Source of the DNA: Verrucomicrobiales bacterium
GTDB lineage: Bacteria > Verrucomicrobiota > Verrucomicrobiia > Limisphaerales > J093
Reading direction: 5' to 3'
NCBI GenBank assembly: GCA_024233305.1
Contig: JACKPV010000032.1
Coordinates: forward strand, 161,272-225,271
DNA length: 64,000 nucleotides
Positions within the stretch are counted from its first letter, which is position 1. Each line of letters begins with the position of its first letter. The translations under genes and the position numbers were made by a program. Positions 1 to 10,400 of this stretch are shown in pieces. The notes beneath the pieces are model-generated. The model worked only from the letters and a program-made list of their open reading frames with translations. It searched no databases and was not told where the DNA came from.

Positions 1-1245
1 GACCTCGCCCAGGACGATGTCCACCGCGCCCAGGATGATGACCGCGTCGGCGAGCGTGCCGCCCAGACACATGTCCTCGAGGATGGTGAGGTTGATCAGA
101 CTCGGCGGGCGCACCCGGTAGCGATAGGGCCGGATGCCGCCTTCGCTGATCAGGTAGAAGCCGAGTTCGCCCTTGGGACACTCGATGCGACCGTAGGCTT
201 CGCCCGCCGGCGGACGGAAATTCCGCTGCCGGACCTTGGGGTTCAGCACGGGCCCCTCCGGGATGTCGCGGATGGCCTCCTGCAGGATTCCGACCGATTC
301 GCGCATTTCGAGGATGCGGAGCATGTAGCGGTCGAACACGTCCCCGTGATCGCCCAGCGGCACCCGGAACCGAAAACGATCATAGATGCTGTAACGATCC
401 ACCTTGCGGAGGTCGTAGTTGATGCCGCTGGCCCGCAGCCCCGGTCCGGTAATGCCGGCATTGACCGCGAGTTCGGGCGACAGCACCCCCACACCCTGCG
501 TGCGCGCCAGCAGGATTTCGTTCCCAGTCAGCAGGTTTTCGAACTCGTCCAGGAACCGCGGAAACTCCCCCACCACCGCCGAGACGCGGTCGAGCCAGCC
601 GGGTGGCAGGTCATTCCGACAACCGCCGAACCGGTGGAAATTGCACATCATCCGGGCGCCGGTGAGATCCTCGAAGAGATCCAGCAAACGCTCGCGCTCG
701 CGAAACGCGTACATCAGCGGCGTGCCCATCGTGCCCATGTCGTGGCAGAGGAAGCCGACCAGGCAGGCGTGGTTGAGGAGCCGGGTCAATTCGCCCGTGA
801 TCACCCGGATGTATTCCGCCCGCTCCGGCACCTCGATCCCCGCCAACTGCTCGACCGCCAGGGCGTAGGCCCAGTTGTTCGTCAGGGAACAGAAATAGTC
901 CAAACGATCCGTGTACGGCATGGAGCCCAGCCAGGTCGTGTGCTCGGCCAGCTTCTCGTGGTTCCGGTGCAGGTAGCCGAACACGGGCTTGAGGCGGACG
1001 ATCTGCTCGCCATCGAGGACCACGTCCATCCGGAACACACCGTGCGTGGACGGATGATGCGGACCGATGGACACTTCGAGCACCTCGCCTTCGAGACAGC
1101 GCGGCGGCTTGCTCTTGGGCCGGACCTCGTAGCGGGGCGCCGGCGCCGGCAGTTCGACCGGCAGATCGTGTTCCAGTTGGTCCGGAACGAGATCCCCGGT
1201 GGAAAGCGCCGAAATCAACTGGGTATCTTCGCGGGTATCGCTCAT
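1..1245 (-). CDS. nuoD: NADH-quinone oxidoreductase subunit D, 3' end cut by window
   Basis: This is the 49-kDa-type subunit of respiratory complex I, part of the peripheral arm near the quinone site. The minus-strand frame is open from the ATG at 1245 to base 1, giving 415 codons. The last visible residues read GAVDIVLGEV, which matches the usual NuoD C-terminus; only about two residues and the stop should be missing. The ATG overlaps the nuoC stop (ATGA), so the two are probably translationally coupled. It is last of the visible nuoA-B-C-D run, and the remaining nuo genes should lie beyond base 1. The split nuoC and nuoD genes are the common arrangement, not the fused nuoCD form. Confidence 0.95.
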   Translation of the reverse strand, partial: MSDTREDTQLISALSTGDLVPDQLEHDLPVELPAPAPRYEVRPKSKPPRCLEGEVLEVSIGPHHPSTHGVFRMDVVLDGEQIVRLKPVFGYLHRNHEKLAEHTTWLGSMPYTDRLDYFCSLTNNWAYALAVEQLAGIEVPERAEYIRVITGELTRLLNHACLVGFLCHDMGTMGTPLMYAFRERERLLDLFEDLTGARMMCNFHRFGGCRNDLPPGWLDRVSAVVGEFPRFLDEFENLLTGNEILLARTQGVGVLSPELAVNAGITGPGLRASGINYDLRKVDRYSIYDRFRFRVPLGDHGDVFDRYMLRILEMRESVGILQEAIRDIPEGPVLNPKVRQRNFRPPAGEAYGRIECPKGELGFYLISEGGIRPYRYRVRPPSLINLTILEDMCLGGTLADAVIILGAVDIVLGEV

Positions 1246-1925
1246 GGCTGGCCGGGCAGAGGATAATGGCGCCGGGACTTGGTCACCACCTCGTCGTGCG
1301 GGGTCGGTTCATACTCGTAATCGTCCGGCTCGACGTAGTCCTTCCGCATCGGATGGTCGGCAAATCCCTCCCACATCAGCAACCGGCGGAGGTCCGGGTG
1401 GCCCCGGAAACGGACGCCGAACAGGTCGAAGACCTCGCGTTCCTGAAACTCGGCGCTCCGATAGGCCGGGGTGAGCGACGCCACTTCGTTCTGCTCGACC
1501 CGGTTGCGAGTGCGCTGCCGCAGAACAACCGGGCCGTGCCGCAGACGCATCGAGTAAAGGTGGTAGACCACCTCGATGAAGCCCGGTTGATGCACCTGCA
1601 CGGTCTCGACCACTTCGCGATCTGTGCCGTCGACCGCCTCGGTGCGCCGGACTTGCTGGGGCACATCCCGGTCCAACCAGTCCACGCCGGTGACGTTCGA
1701 GCAGTAGTCAAACTGCAAGGCGGGCTCGCGTTGGAGGAACCGCGCGACCTCGAGGGCATGGTCCGGGTCCACGACCAGGGAGGCCGGTCCGGACGGCGAC
1801 GGGTTGTCCACCACCTCAAGCCGGGCATCCGGAACAGCGGCTTGAATGAGGGCCAGCAACTCGGGCGGTTGCGGGAGGCCCTGGGACACGGGGGGGTGGT
1901 CGGGGGAGGAGGCGGGAGGGTTCAC
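1242..1925 (-). CDS. nuoC: NADH-quinone oxidoreductase subunit C
   Basis: This 227-residue protein is the 30-kDa-type subunit of complex I. The C-terminal half carries the family signature region (EREVFDLFGVRFRGHPDLRR) followed by LLMWEGFADHPMRKDY. The N-terminal 20 residues are proline-rich and probably disordered. The insert around residues 75-95 (RTEAVDGTDREVVETVQV) is somewhat longer than in short NuoC proteins. The start overlaps the nuoB stop and the stop overlaps the nuoD start, both as ATGA, which supports a tightly coupled operon. Confidence 0.95.
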   Translation of the reverse strand: MNPPASSPDHPPVSQGLPQPPELLALIQAAVPDARLEVVDNPSPSGPASLVVDPDHALEVARFLQREPALQFDYCSNVTGVDWLDRDVPQQVRRTEAVDGTDREVVETVQVHQPGFIEVVYHLYSMRLRHGPVVLRQRTRNRVEQNEVASLTPAYRSAEFQEREVFDLFGVRFRGHPDLRRLLMWEGFADHPMRKDYVEPDDYEYEPTPHDEVVTKSRRHYPLPGQP

Positions 1926-2554
1926 GACCGGGTGGGCTCCTTTTCGCGGGGCAGCGGGCGGGCTCGCCAGACCTCGGGGTTCTTGGGCGGCTCCAGGTCA
2001 AACGCGCCGTAGCCGGGCACGGGATACTCCCCGCCGATTTCCTCGCGCAGGTGCCGCGGGCGCCCGTCACCGGTCAACTTCTGTCCGGCGATCTTCTTCT
2101 GCAATGCGATGATGCCGTGCAGGAGCGCTTCGGGCCGGGGCGGACAGCCGGGGATGCTGATGTCCACCGGCAGATACCGGTCGATCCCCTTGAGGACGTT
2201 GTAGCCCTGCTTGAAAGGCCCGCCGGAGATCGCGCAGGCGCCCATGGCGATCACGTACTTGGGCTCCGGCATCTGATTGAACAACCGGACGACGAGCGGC
2301 GCCATTTTCTTGGTGACCGTGCCCGCCACGATCATGAGGTCCGCCTGTCGCGGGGAGGGCCGGAAGACCTCGGCGCCGAACCGCGCGATGTCGAAACGGG
2401 CCATCGACGCGGCGATCATCTCGATCGCGCAGCAGGCCAGGCCGAAATTGAGCGGCCAGACCGAGCTTCGCCGGCCCCAGTTGTAGAGTTCCTGCAGGGT
2501 GGTGGTGAACACCCCCTGCTTGCTCAGTTCGCTCCGCAAACCCTCGTCAATCAT
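1922..2554 (-). CDS. nuoB: NADH-quinone oxidoreductase subunit B
   Basis: This is the 20-kDa-type subunit of complex I that binds iron-sulfur cluster N2. The motif FGLACCAIEMI holds the tandem cysteines; further cysteines lie in AMGACAISGG and SIPGCPPRPE, which completes the 4Fe-4S ligand set. I chose the start at 2554 (MIDEGLRSEL) because a GAGG sequence sits about 8 bases upstream and the length (210 residues) fits the family. An in-frame ATG at 2608 overlaps the nuoA stop (TGATG) and would add 18 residues, so it is a real alternative. The C-terminal extension after the last cysteine is typical of bacteria outside the Proteobacteria. Confidence 0.94.
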   Translation of the reverse strand: MIDEGLRSELSKQGVFTTTLQELYNWGRRSSVWPLNFGLACCAIEMIAASMARFDIARFGAEVFRPSPRQADLMIVAGTVTKKMAPLVVRLFNQMPEPKYVIAMGACAISGGPFKQGYNVLKGIDRYLPVDISIPGCPPRPEALLHGIIALQKKIAGQKLTGDGRPRHLREEIGGEYPVPGYGAFDLEPPKNPEVWRARPLPREKEPTRS

Positions 2555-2607
2555 CGCCGCATCCTCGCTCAACCGCGCGCCCGGCGCCGGTCCATGACCA
2601 AACCACA

Positions 2608-2979
2608 TCAGCGCCAGCGCAACATCCCCTTGCGCCAGGCCCAAACCAGCCCTTCGACAAGCAACAAAAGGAACGCCATCATGGCCAGGAACCCTCCGGC
2701 CGAAAGGCCCCCGAAAACCACCGCAAACGGCAACAAGAACACCGCTTCGACATCGAAGATCAGAAAGATGATCGCGTAGAGGTAATAGCCCGAGTGAAAC
2801 TGGATCCACGAATCACCCGTCGCCTCGATGCCGCACTCGTAGGTGGCGTTCTTTTCGCGGCCCGGCTTCTGGGGAGAAACCAGCATGGCCCAGACCCGGG
2901 CCAGCACCAGCGGGCCCACGCAGAACCCCACCGCCACGGCGCCCAGCACGCATAAGAACAGGTAAGGATGCTCGTCCAT
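2608..2979 (-). CDS. nuoA: NADH-quinone oxidoreductase subunit A
   Basis: This 123-residue membrane subunit of complex I has three predicted transmembrane helices, at about residues 8-32, 66-88 and 93-115. The conserved loop with YECGIEATGDSW and the following FLIFDVEAVFLLP segment are the family hallmarks (the cysteine and the acidic residues of helix 2). It is the first nuo gene of the operon. A small conserved ORF ends 48 bases upstream on the same strand and may be co-transcribed. Confidence 0.95.
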   Translation of the reverse strand: MDEHPYLFLCVLGAVAVGFCVGPLVLARVWAMLVSPQKPGREKNATYECGIEATGDSWIQFHSGYYLYAIIFLIFDVEAVFLLPFAVVFGGLSAGGFLAMMAFLLLLVEGLVWAWRKGMLRWR

Positions 2980-3027
2980 AAATTCAGCCCGGATGCGACT
3001 GCCGCCGGTTCGCGCCCGCCACCGCGC

Positions 3028-3303
3028 TCAGTGGCCCTCCTCTTTTCCCGGGGCCCGGCGCAGCCCGACCGAATGCGCGATGTCGTCGAACTCCTCCCGG
3101 CTTACCTCCTCAAGGCGTTTCCCGCGCTCGTTCAGCTTCTCGTTGATGCGGATGGCCTTCTCAGTCATCTCCTCGTGGGTCTCCCGCGAGCCGCCGAGCA
3201 GAGCGAAATTCTCGCCGGTCGTGACCCGCTTGTGACCGTCGGAATCCAGGCCCAGACCCAGCATCAGCGCTCGTCCCTTGCCTGCCGCTCGTTCGTTCGA
3301 CAT
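3028..3303 (-). CDS. Small conserved protein upstream of nuoA
   Basis: This 91-residue, charged, soluble protein has no signal peptide or membrane segment. It begins MSNERAAGKGRALMLGLGLD, and residues 42-75 look helical and possibly coiled (EEMTEKAIRINEKLNERGKR). I recognise the general appearance of a short conserved hypothetical protein but cannot assign a function. It lies 48 bases upstream of nuoA on the same strand, so co-transcription with the complex I operon is likely. The bias toward GC at third positions supports real coding. Confidence 0.7.
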   Translation of the reverse strand: MSNERAAGKGRALMLGLGLDSDGHKRVTTGENFALLGGSRETHEEMTEKAIRINEKLNERGKRLEEVSREEFDDIAHSVGLRRAPGKEEGH

Positions 3304-3399
3304 GCCGACAAGCTAAGACCGGCCCTGCGCAATACCAAGCGAAAATCCTGCCGCCCTTCGCTCGCCTCCGCCGCTCAGCCCTTACGATTCAACAGGCCG

Positions 3400-3550
3400 A
3401 AGGCGCTGGCGTGCAGTCGGCGCTGATCTTCATGGGCTTGAGCGGTCCCGCCGGTTCCGACCGGCAGTCACCTTTCGATGAATCGTCGCGCTCGGCGGCA
3501 GGTGGACGGATCCCCACTGAATCATGCGCCGACTATCCGTCGGCGGCTAC
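3400..3550. repeat. Palindromic intergenic repeat, family C, copy 1
   Basis: This stretch aligns with 29506-29657. Both contain CCCCACTGAATCATGCGCCG and end in GTCGGCGGCTAC, and the shared sequence runs on to GGCTCAGCG at about 3576. The right terminal repeat is 3526-3550; the left one (about 3400-3424) is degenerate but keeps GTCGGCGC. It lies between the stop of the PEP-CTERM gene and the small protein upstream of nuoA. Confidence 0.7.
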
Positions 3551-3571
3551 CAGACACTGCATGGTCACGGC

Positions 3572-4222
3572 TCAGCGTTTTCGGCGCGCGATCGCCCAGG
3601 CCAGCAGGCTCAACGATCCGATCAGTGCCCACGTCTCCGGCTCAGGCACGACGGTCAGCTGGCCGTTGATCACCGTCGAGTGCACTTGCAGGCCGCCCAC
3701 CGCCGCGTAGTCCGTGCTGCCTGGATACAGGTCCCCATTTGCCTGGCTCATCCCGGCCAGTCGGAAGGACCACGTCCCGCCGTTCAAGCCGGTCGTGTCC
3801 AGCGTCACCGTCGCCAGTCGCGTCAGGCTCCCGGCGGGCAGCACGCCCACCTGGTGGTCGTCGAACGGATCGGTCAGCAACCGCACGTCCCGGTATTCCG
3901 GGTCGGTCACCGCCGGTTTGACGCCGGGGCTCACGGACTCCCATGGCGTGCCCAGCACGGCTTCGACGGCCTCGAACACCGGCGCGTTCCCGCCTCCTTT
4001 CCCGTCGTCGATCTGCATGCGCAGGTTCATGCCCTTCGCCTGGAAATCCTGGCGGTCGCTGTTTTCGATCCACAATTCCACCACCTGGCCCGCCTGGTTG
4101 GGCAGCAGTTCGATGGTCCCCACGGTGATCGTCAGATAGGGCGCCTGGCCCCAAGCCCGCAGGCCAAGGAACATTACCCCCAGGATCAACCACCATCGTC
4201 TGCTCGCTCGTCTCGTTGTCAT
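3572..4222 (-). CDS. PEP-CTERM sorting domain protein
   Basis: This 216-residue protein is probably exported and processed at its C-terminus by the exosortase system. The N-terminus (MTTRRASRRWWLILGVMFLG) is a signal peptide with a basic n-region and cleavage near AWGQA. The C-terminus has the classic tripartite sorting signal: VPEPE, then a hydrophobic helix (TWALIGSLSLLAWAIA), then RRKR. The mid region looks like a beta-sandwich with no catalytic motif. I chose the ATG at 4222 because the frame upstream runs through an intergenic repeat (4304-4417) and has arginine-rich, non-coding composition. PEP-CTERM proteins often belong to exopolysaccharide matrix or flocs; the specific role is unknown. 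Confidence 0.85.
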   Translation of the reverse strand: MTTRRASRRWWLILGVMFLGLRAWGQAPYLTITVGTIELLPNQAGQVVELWIENSDRQDFQAKGMNLRMQIDDGKGGGNAPVFEAVEAVLGTPWESVSPGVKPAVTDPEYRDVRLLTDPFDDHQVGVLPAGSLTRLATVTLDTTGLNGGTWSFRLAGMSQANGDLYPGSTDYAAVGGLQVHSTVINGQLTVVPEPETWALIGSLSLLAWAIARRKR

Positions 4223-4303
4223 GTGCGTTCTGAAAGCCAGGTTGTCTGCGTCGTTGATTCGCCGAGTCACTCGGCACGCAGTCCCCCTCCGGCACCGCCA
4301 CTT

Positions 4304-4417
4304 ATGGAGTGCGGTGGCCTTGACACCGCCTTTCGGGCTTCGGCGCGCTTCGGGTCTTCGACAGCGCGTCCGGCCGCGAAAGCGCCGTCCGCGCTTCGCT
4401 TTGCCGGCGCACTCCAT
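4304..4417. repeat. Palindromic intergenic repeat, family A, copy 1
   Basis: This 114-bp element has perfect 10-bp terminal inverted repeats, ATGGAGTGCG at the left and CGCACTCCAT at the right. Inside are GGTGGCCTTGACACC, itself a small hairpin, and TTCGGCGCGCTTCGG. A related copy lies at 10742-10857 in the same orientation. It sits between the giant secreted protein gene and the PEP-CTERM gene. Confidence 0.8.
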
Positions 4418-4481
4418 ACGGGGAGGTCACGCCTCATCTCGGAAACCGCTTGTGCTTCGATTGCGGCCTGGCAGATCGGTG

Positions 4482-7400
4482 TCATTGGGCCTGGCTTCTT
4501 CCTTCCACCACCCGGAAAAACCGCGCGGTTGTTTCTCCCTCCCGATCCAGCCACCAGCCGCGGCCGGTTGCTTCGAGTTCCCAGTCGCTTTCCACCACTT
4601 GCCATTCGTCACCGGCAAGGTCTCCCGTCCATTCGAGGCGCCATTGCCCGGGACCCGCTTCCAACTCCGCCAGCAAATGGCCTTCATCGGTCGAGTGCAG
4701 TTTCACCACAGGGCTCCTGCCTCCGGTCGGCAGACCGGTCTCCGGATCCAACCCGTCGATCCGGCCCTCGCTCAGCAACTGGCGCATGCCCGCTTGCGAC
4801 AGGGGGCGGCCCACCTGCAACGTGGCTGGTCCGCTTCCGCCACCGGCGCCGAGCCGGCCCGCCCCGCTCAGGTTCAACAGCACGAGCGCCGTCGGTCCGC
4901 CGGTCTGATGGTAGTAGGGCAGGTAGACATCGATGGCATCCACCGTGCGGTCCCGGTTCACGTCGTAAGGTGAGGTGACCGGGGCCTGGCCGCCCGGGGT
5001 TTGGTTGTAGTAAGGCTGGTAGACGTCGATGGCGTCGACGAGGGCGTCGGTGGCGCTGTTGCCCACTTCGCCGACAGCGTTGCCGAAATAGAAGGTGTAG
5101 GGGGCGGCCAGGCCGGTGTTGGCGGTGGCCAGCACGGTGACTTCGAGCCAGGCCTTGGCCACGGCTTCGTTGGCATCGGCGGTGGCATCGAGGTTGTTGT
5201 CGTTCCAAAGCAAAGTGACTCGATCCGAGTTGTTGGCTCCTGCGCCAACACGCACGGTGACGCTCACCGGATCGGGCGCGAAGGCCCAACCGGCGGGGCG
5301 GTGGTTGTTGCCGGTCTTGAGGGTGAAGTCGGCGGCTGTCGGTGTGCCCGCCAGATCGGCGATGTCGACCATGATCCCGTTGAGGCCGCGGGAATAGGAA
5401 GTGTAGTTGGCGTAGCTACCAATGCCGCCGGGGAGCAGGACGCTTTTGTCCGGGGCGATGGCACTGTCGTCGTTGGCATCCGGACCCGCGTTGTTCCCGT
5501 CCCACTCGGAGTGGTTGTAGAAGACCCATTGCGTCTCGACCTCGGGGTGGGGGATTCGCTCCAGGGTCACGCCGTTCAGGATCGGATTGCGATCCGCCCC
5601 GCCGTCGGCCACTGCCTCGCCGTCCAGTAAGATGGCCAGCGTCGAGGCGCCGGCCACGAACTCGTGCACGATCGCCGTCGCCCTCCCCGGCCAAGCCGGA
5701 ATGCCCTGCCCCGTCGAGGGCCGGAAGTCATCCGCAATCAACTGCCCCTGCACGAACACGTCGAAGCGACGGTCGTGGTCTCCGGACTCCGCAAAGAGCA
5801 ACTGCAGTTTGTAGGGCCGGCCCGAGGTCAGGCCGGTCAAATCCACCTGCAGCACGCGTCGTTCGGGATCGCTGTGGTCGGCCTCCGCCCAGCGGATCGA
5901 GCGGAACACAGTCTCCAACGCATCGTCCGCCGTCGTATTGCCAAACTCCCGCGGCGTCCAGTCCGCAACCTCGCGTGGCGCGGTAACCGTAATGCCGGGG
6001 GCGTTGTCCGCGGTGAAGACCGCATCGCCCGCCTGGCCGGCCGCGCCGGGTGTTCCGACGTTGAACGCGTAAATGAAGTTGCCGGCCAGATCGAGACCCC
6101 GGGCGGGACCGTAGCCCAGCACCCGCTCGACATGAGTTGTGGGCGGCACACTGCTGTCAAGGGTCGGGTCAGAACCTGACAACACCTCGGTCGCGTCGTT
6201 GAAGCCATCATTGTCGCTGTCAATCGCAAGCGGATTGGAACGAAGGACCAGTTCCTGCGCGTTGGTCAGGCCTTCACCGTCGGGATCATCGTCGCCGGTG
6301 GAGTCCTCGACGGCGCCAATGTCCGGGGCGGTTCCGACCGTTCGGACGAGTCCGCGCTGGTCGCTCGTGAGGCCGGAAACGACGCTTCCAGCATTGATCA
6401 CGGGGCTGCCGGCCAGCGGGGCGATGGTCGGCGTAGGGCCGCCGTTGTCCGCCAGGGCGCCGAGGAGAAGCTTGTCCGCCGGCACGCCGGTGAAGTTCCC
6501 GTTCGCGCCGTCGACCAAGCCCGCCGAGCCGCCCGGGCCGATGAGGTTGTTGGCGCTCGCGGGACCGGCACTGCCGCCATTGGCCGACCCGATCCCGTCG
6601 TTGGGGTTGCCGGCCACCAATGTGTTGGTCAGCAGGGCGGCGTTCTTCCACAGAACCACCGCGTAACCTCCCGGCGCGCTGTTCCCGGTGATCGTCACGT
6701 GGCGCAGGGTTATCGCGGCGCTGCCGAGGACCATGGCGCCGCCGATGCCGTCGGAACTATTGCCGCTGAAGGTCGAGTTCTCGATGAGCACCAGCGGCGA
6801 ATCGCCCCAGCACTGAAGGGCGCCGCCTTCGCTCAGGGCGTTGTTGCCCGAGAAGGTGCAACCGCGGACGACCAGCGAACCGAAGCTCCAGACGCTACCG
6901 CCGAAGCCGTAGCCGGCAATGCGCGCGCGTCCGCCGGTCAGCGTGAGATTGCGCAGCGTCAACAACGCCGTGGAATCCACGAGAAAGTGGCGCAACTCGA
7001 CCGACGGGCTGACCCGCAACGTCACGCCGGAGCTGCCAGTCGGGCCCTGGATGGTGACATCGACGCCAAGGGCATACAGGGCGGAACCGGCTTCGTAGTC
7101 GTTGACCGAGGACCAGGCCCGGTCCAGCACGACCGTCTGGCCCGCGAGGCCGGGGGCGAAGGAGATGGTCTGGCTGCCACCGAGCGAGTTCGCATAGGTC
7201 AGCGCCTCGCGCAGGCTCGTCTGGCCGTCGCCGGCGTTCACTGTGTCGCTGGCGAGGGTGACGATGAGGCCCGGTGTCTCCGTGGTCTGGAACGTGCCCA
7301 CGCTGCTGTAACCGATCCCCGCCTCGTTCTCCGCGAAGGCGGTGAGCGAATAGCCGGTCAGCGGCTGCAAGCCGGACGCCGCCGCGCTAAAAATCCCGGT

Positions 7401-10400
7401 GGTTCCCGCCACCTCAACCACCGTGACCCCGGCGCCCCCGATGGCCGGAGCCGCGTTGTCCACTGTGCGGGCATAGACCACGCCGCGCCGGGCGATCTGG
7501 CCGTATCCGTCGTCGGTGACGTCGCCGCCGAGCGTGGCGCCGGTGCTGCTGATCCCGTTCACACTGGGCCCGGCCACCGTTGGGAGGACGACGTATTCGT
7601 AGGCGCCGATATCGACGGTGCCATGCACGATGCGGGCCACGCCGCGCTGATCGGTGGGTAGCGGATTGAAACTCGCGTCCACCGCTAGCGAATTGTCACC
7701 CCCGCCGATGGCGGGTCCGCCTGGCTTGAGCGCAATGGTCGGCGTGGAACCTCCGTTGTCGGCCGGAAGACCGGTCACGAAGATCGTGGCAGGATCAACA
7801 CCCAGCAGGCTGTTTGAGGCGTTCGCGATGGCCGGATCGATGTCCGGGTTCGTGGACGCCGTGTTGCCGGAGACAATCGTGTTCCACAGATCCACGCCGC
7901 CGTTGCTCAGGACGCCACCGCTGTCGTTGTCCGCCGAGTTCCCGGTGATGGTGCAGCAGACCAGCCGGACGACTCCGCCACCAAACGCGTGGGCGATCGC
8001 GCCACCGGCGGCACCGTCGGAGACGGTGTTGTGCGCATGGTTGTCGTGGAAGGTCGAATTGAAGACCAGCAACCGGTTCTCCGAGCCGACCGCCCCGCCA
8101 TAGCCGCTGTTCCCTCCGTTTGCGTTTACCGAATTGGACAGGAAGGAGCAGTCGTAAATGTCGCACCAGCCACTGTGGTAGACCGCCCCGCCGTGGAAGA
8201 CGGCGGTGTTCTCGCGGAAGACGCAATCTCGCAGGACCAGCGTCCCCCCGCTGTTGATGGCGCCGCCCTGCGCCTTGCTGCTGCCCCGGTAGAAAGTCAT
8301 CCCCTCGACCGTCATCGAGCCGTTGTTATGCCGGAGAATCCGGGCGGCGTGGTTGGCATCCACGGTCAGCATGCCGGCACCGGGGCCGTCGAGGGTCAGT
8401 ACGCCCGCCGGACTGTCGAAGACGAGTTCGCCCAGCGTCAGAGTGATCGTCGCTGGCCCGCCGAGGAACAGGTTCGGCGAGAAGGTCACGGTCCGCATGC
8501 CACCCAACGCATTCGCATAGGCCACCGCCTCCCGCAGACTGGTGCCCGCCCCGAGGTTCGGGTCGCTGTCGCCGTCGTCCTCGTCCATGACGGTGGTCAC
8601 GACCAACGAACCACTGCCCGGCGCTGCCAGCGTCTGAAAATGCACGGGGGACGTATGACTGATCCCCCGGCTGTTCTCGGCGAATCCGGCGAACGAGTAG
8701 CCGGCGGCCGGGGACAGACCAAGCACCGTCTCCGCAAAGCCGCCCAGATGGGCGGCGGCATCCTCCACCACCGTCACGCTCGAACCGCCGATCTTCGGAT
8801 CCGGGTTGACGGCGGTCAGCGCATACACGATGCCGCGACGCGTGAGCGGAAAGCCCCAGTCGTTGGCAGCCTGCGCGCCCATCGTGGCGGAATAGGAGGT
8901 GACGCTGCTCAAGAAAGGGAAGTTGACCAGAGGCGCCCGCGAGGGAATCACCGTAAGGGTGAACTGCTGGGTGGCCGCCGGGGGAAGCCCGTTGTCGGCG
9001 GTGATGGTGACGACGTAGGCGCCCTCCGTCCCCACCTGCGGTGTCCCGCTCAACCAGCCGGACGCGTTCAGCGACACCCCGGTCGGCAGGGTCCCAGCGG
9101 ACACGGAATACACCATCGGGGGGTCTCCCCTGGCCAGCAGTTGGAACGAACCCGGGAAGCCCACCTCGAAGGTTTCGCTCGTCGCGCTCAGGAAGGTCGG
9201 CGATTGGGGCGTTTCGTTGAACTTGATATACGTAGCGCCGCCGTAGTAGGCGTTCGCCAGAATCAGATCCGTGCGGTCATCCCCATCGATGTCTGCGGCC
9301 ACGATGCACCCGGCCTGCGGACGGGCATCGCTGAACACCTGCGGCGTCCCCAGGGTGGTTCCGTCAAAGGAACGAAACTCGATCCTGCCATTGTTCGCCC
9401 GATCGGAGTTGGCGGAGTCTTGCGCGGACACGATCACGTCGAGGGTTCCGTCGCCATTCAAGTCCGCCAGAACCCCGGCGGCGGCGTGGTGGCTGTTCAT
9501 CCCCAAAGTCGGGCTCCCGCCAGTCACGTCGGGCACCAGCACAGCGTGGTGGCTGTCTGCGTCCATCAAGAGCACCGAAGCTTTCGTCATACCCGGCTGC
9601 CGGGCGACATCCAGGTTCCACAGGCTGGAGATCGCCGAAGTGGAGACCGGTTGGAGTGTCGGGCTCTGTGCCTGGAGGTCCGTCAACCAACCGAGTGTGC
9701 TGCCGGCAAAGTGACTGAGGAAGATGTCGCGGGTCTGGTTCCCGTCGAAGTCGCCGATGCCGAAATGCCCGATGATCCCCAGATTCGGCCCGGCAAAGTC
9801 GCGCGTGGAGGTGACCACACCGCCGGCATTGAGATAGAATATCCGGATGCCCCCGTCCCAGATCGAGTTGATGACCACGTCCTTGTTCCCATCGTCGTCC
9901 AAGTCCGCGACCTGGATGTCGAGACAGTTGTGGCCAAGCGTCGGATAGATGGCCGGCGCCTCAAAGGTGCCGTCGCCGTTTCCCGTATGGATGCGGAGCT
10001 CGCCGACGGAATAGCCGGTGAGCAACAAATCGAGTTTTCCGTCCCCGTTGATGTCATCCAACGCCAGTGTGTTCGAGTCAACGACGTCGGCCACTGCCGG
10101 GCCGGCGGCAAATGTCCGATTGCCCTGACCCAACGCAATGCTCACCGAGCTGCCATCGATGCCCACCAGATCCAGGATTCCGTCCTTGTTGATGTCTCCC
10201 ACCGCGATGGTCCGCGCAAAGCCGCCGCCGCCGAGTGGGTAGGCCTGGAAGCCGGTGATGCCCTGCGCGGGACCCAGCACCACGGGTCGCGGCGCAGCGC
10301 GGAGGGGCAATCCCGCGGTGAGCAGCAGAGCGAACACGCCGAGCGTCCGCTGTCCGAAACGTCGCCAGCGGGCAGAGAACGCAGGGAGCCGAAACGCGCT

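Noticed and set aside
346..1266. Long plus-strand frame opposite nuoD
   Set aside because: It is the antisense shadow of nuoD. It has no recognisable domain, and GC-rich DNA commonly gives such frames.
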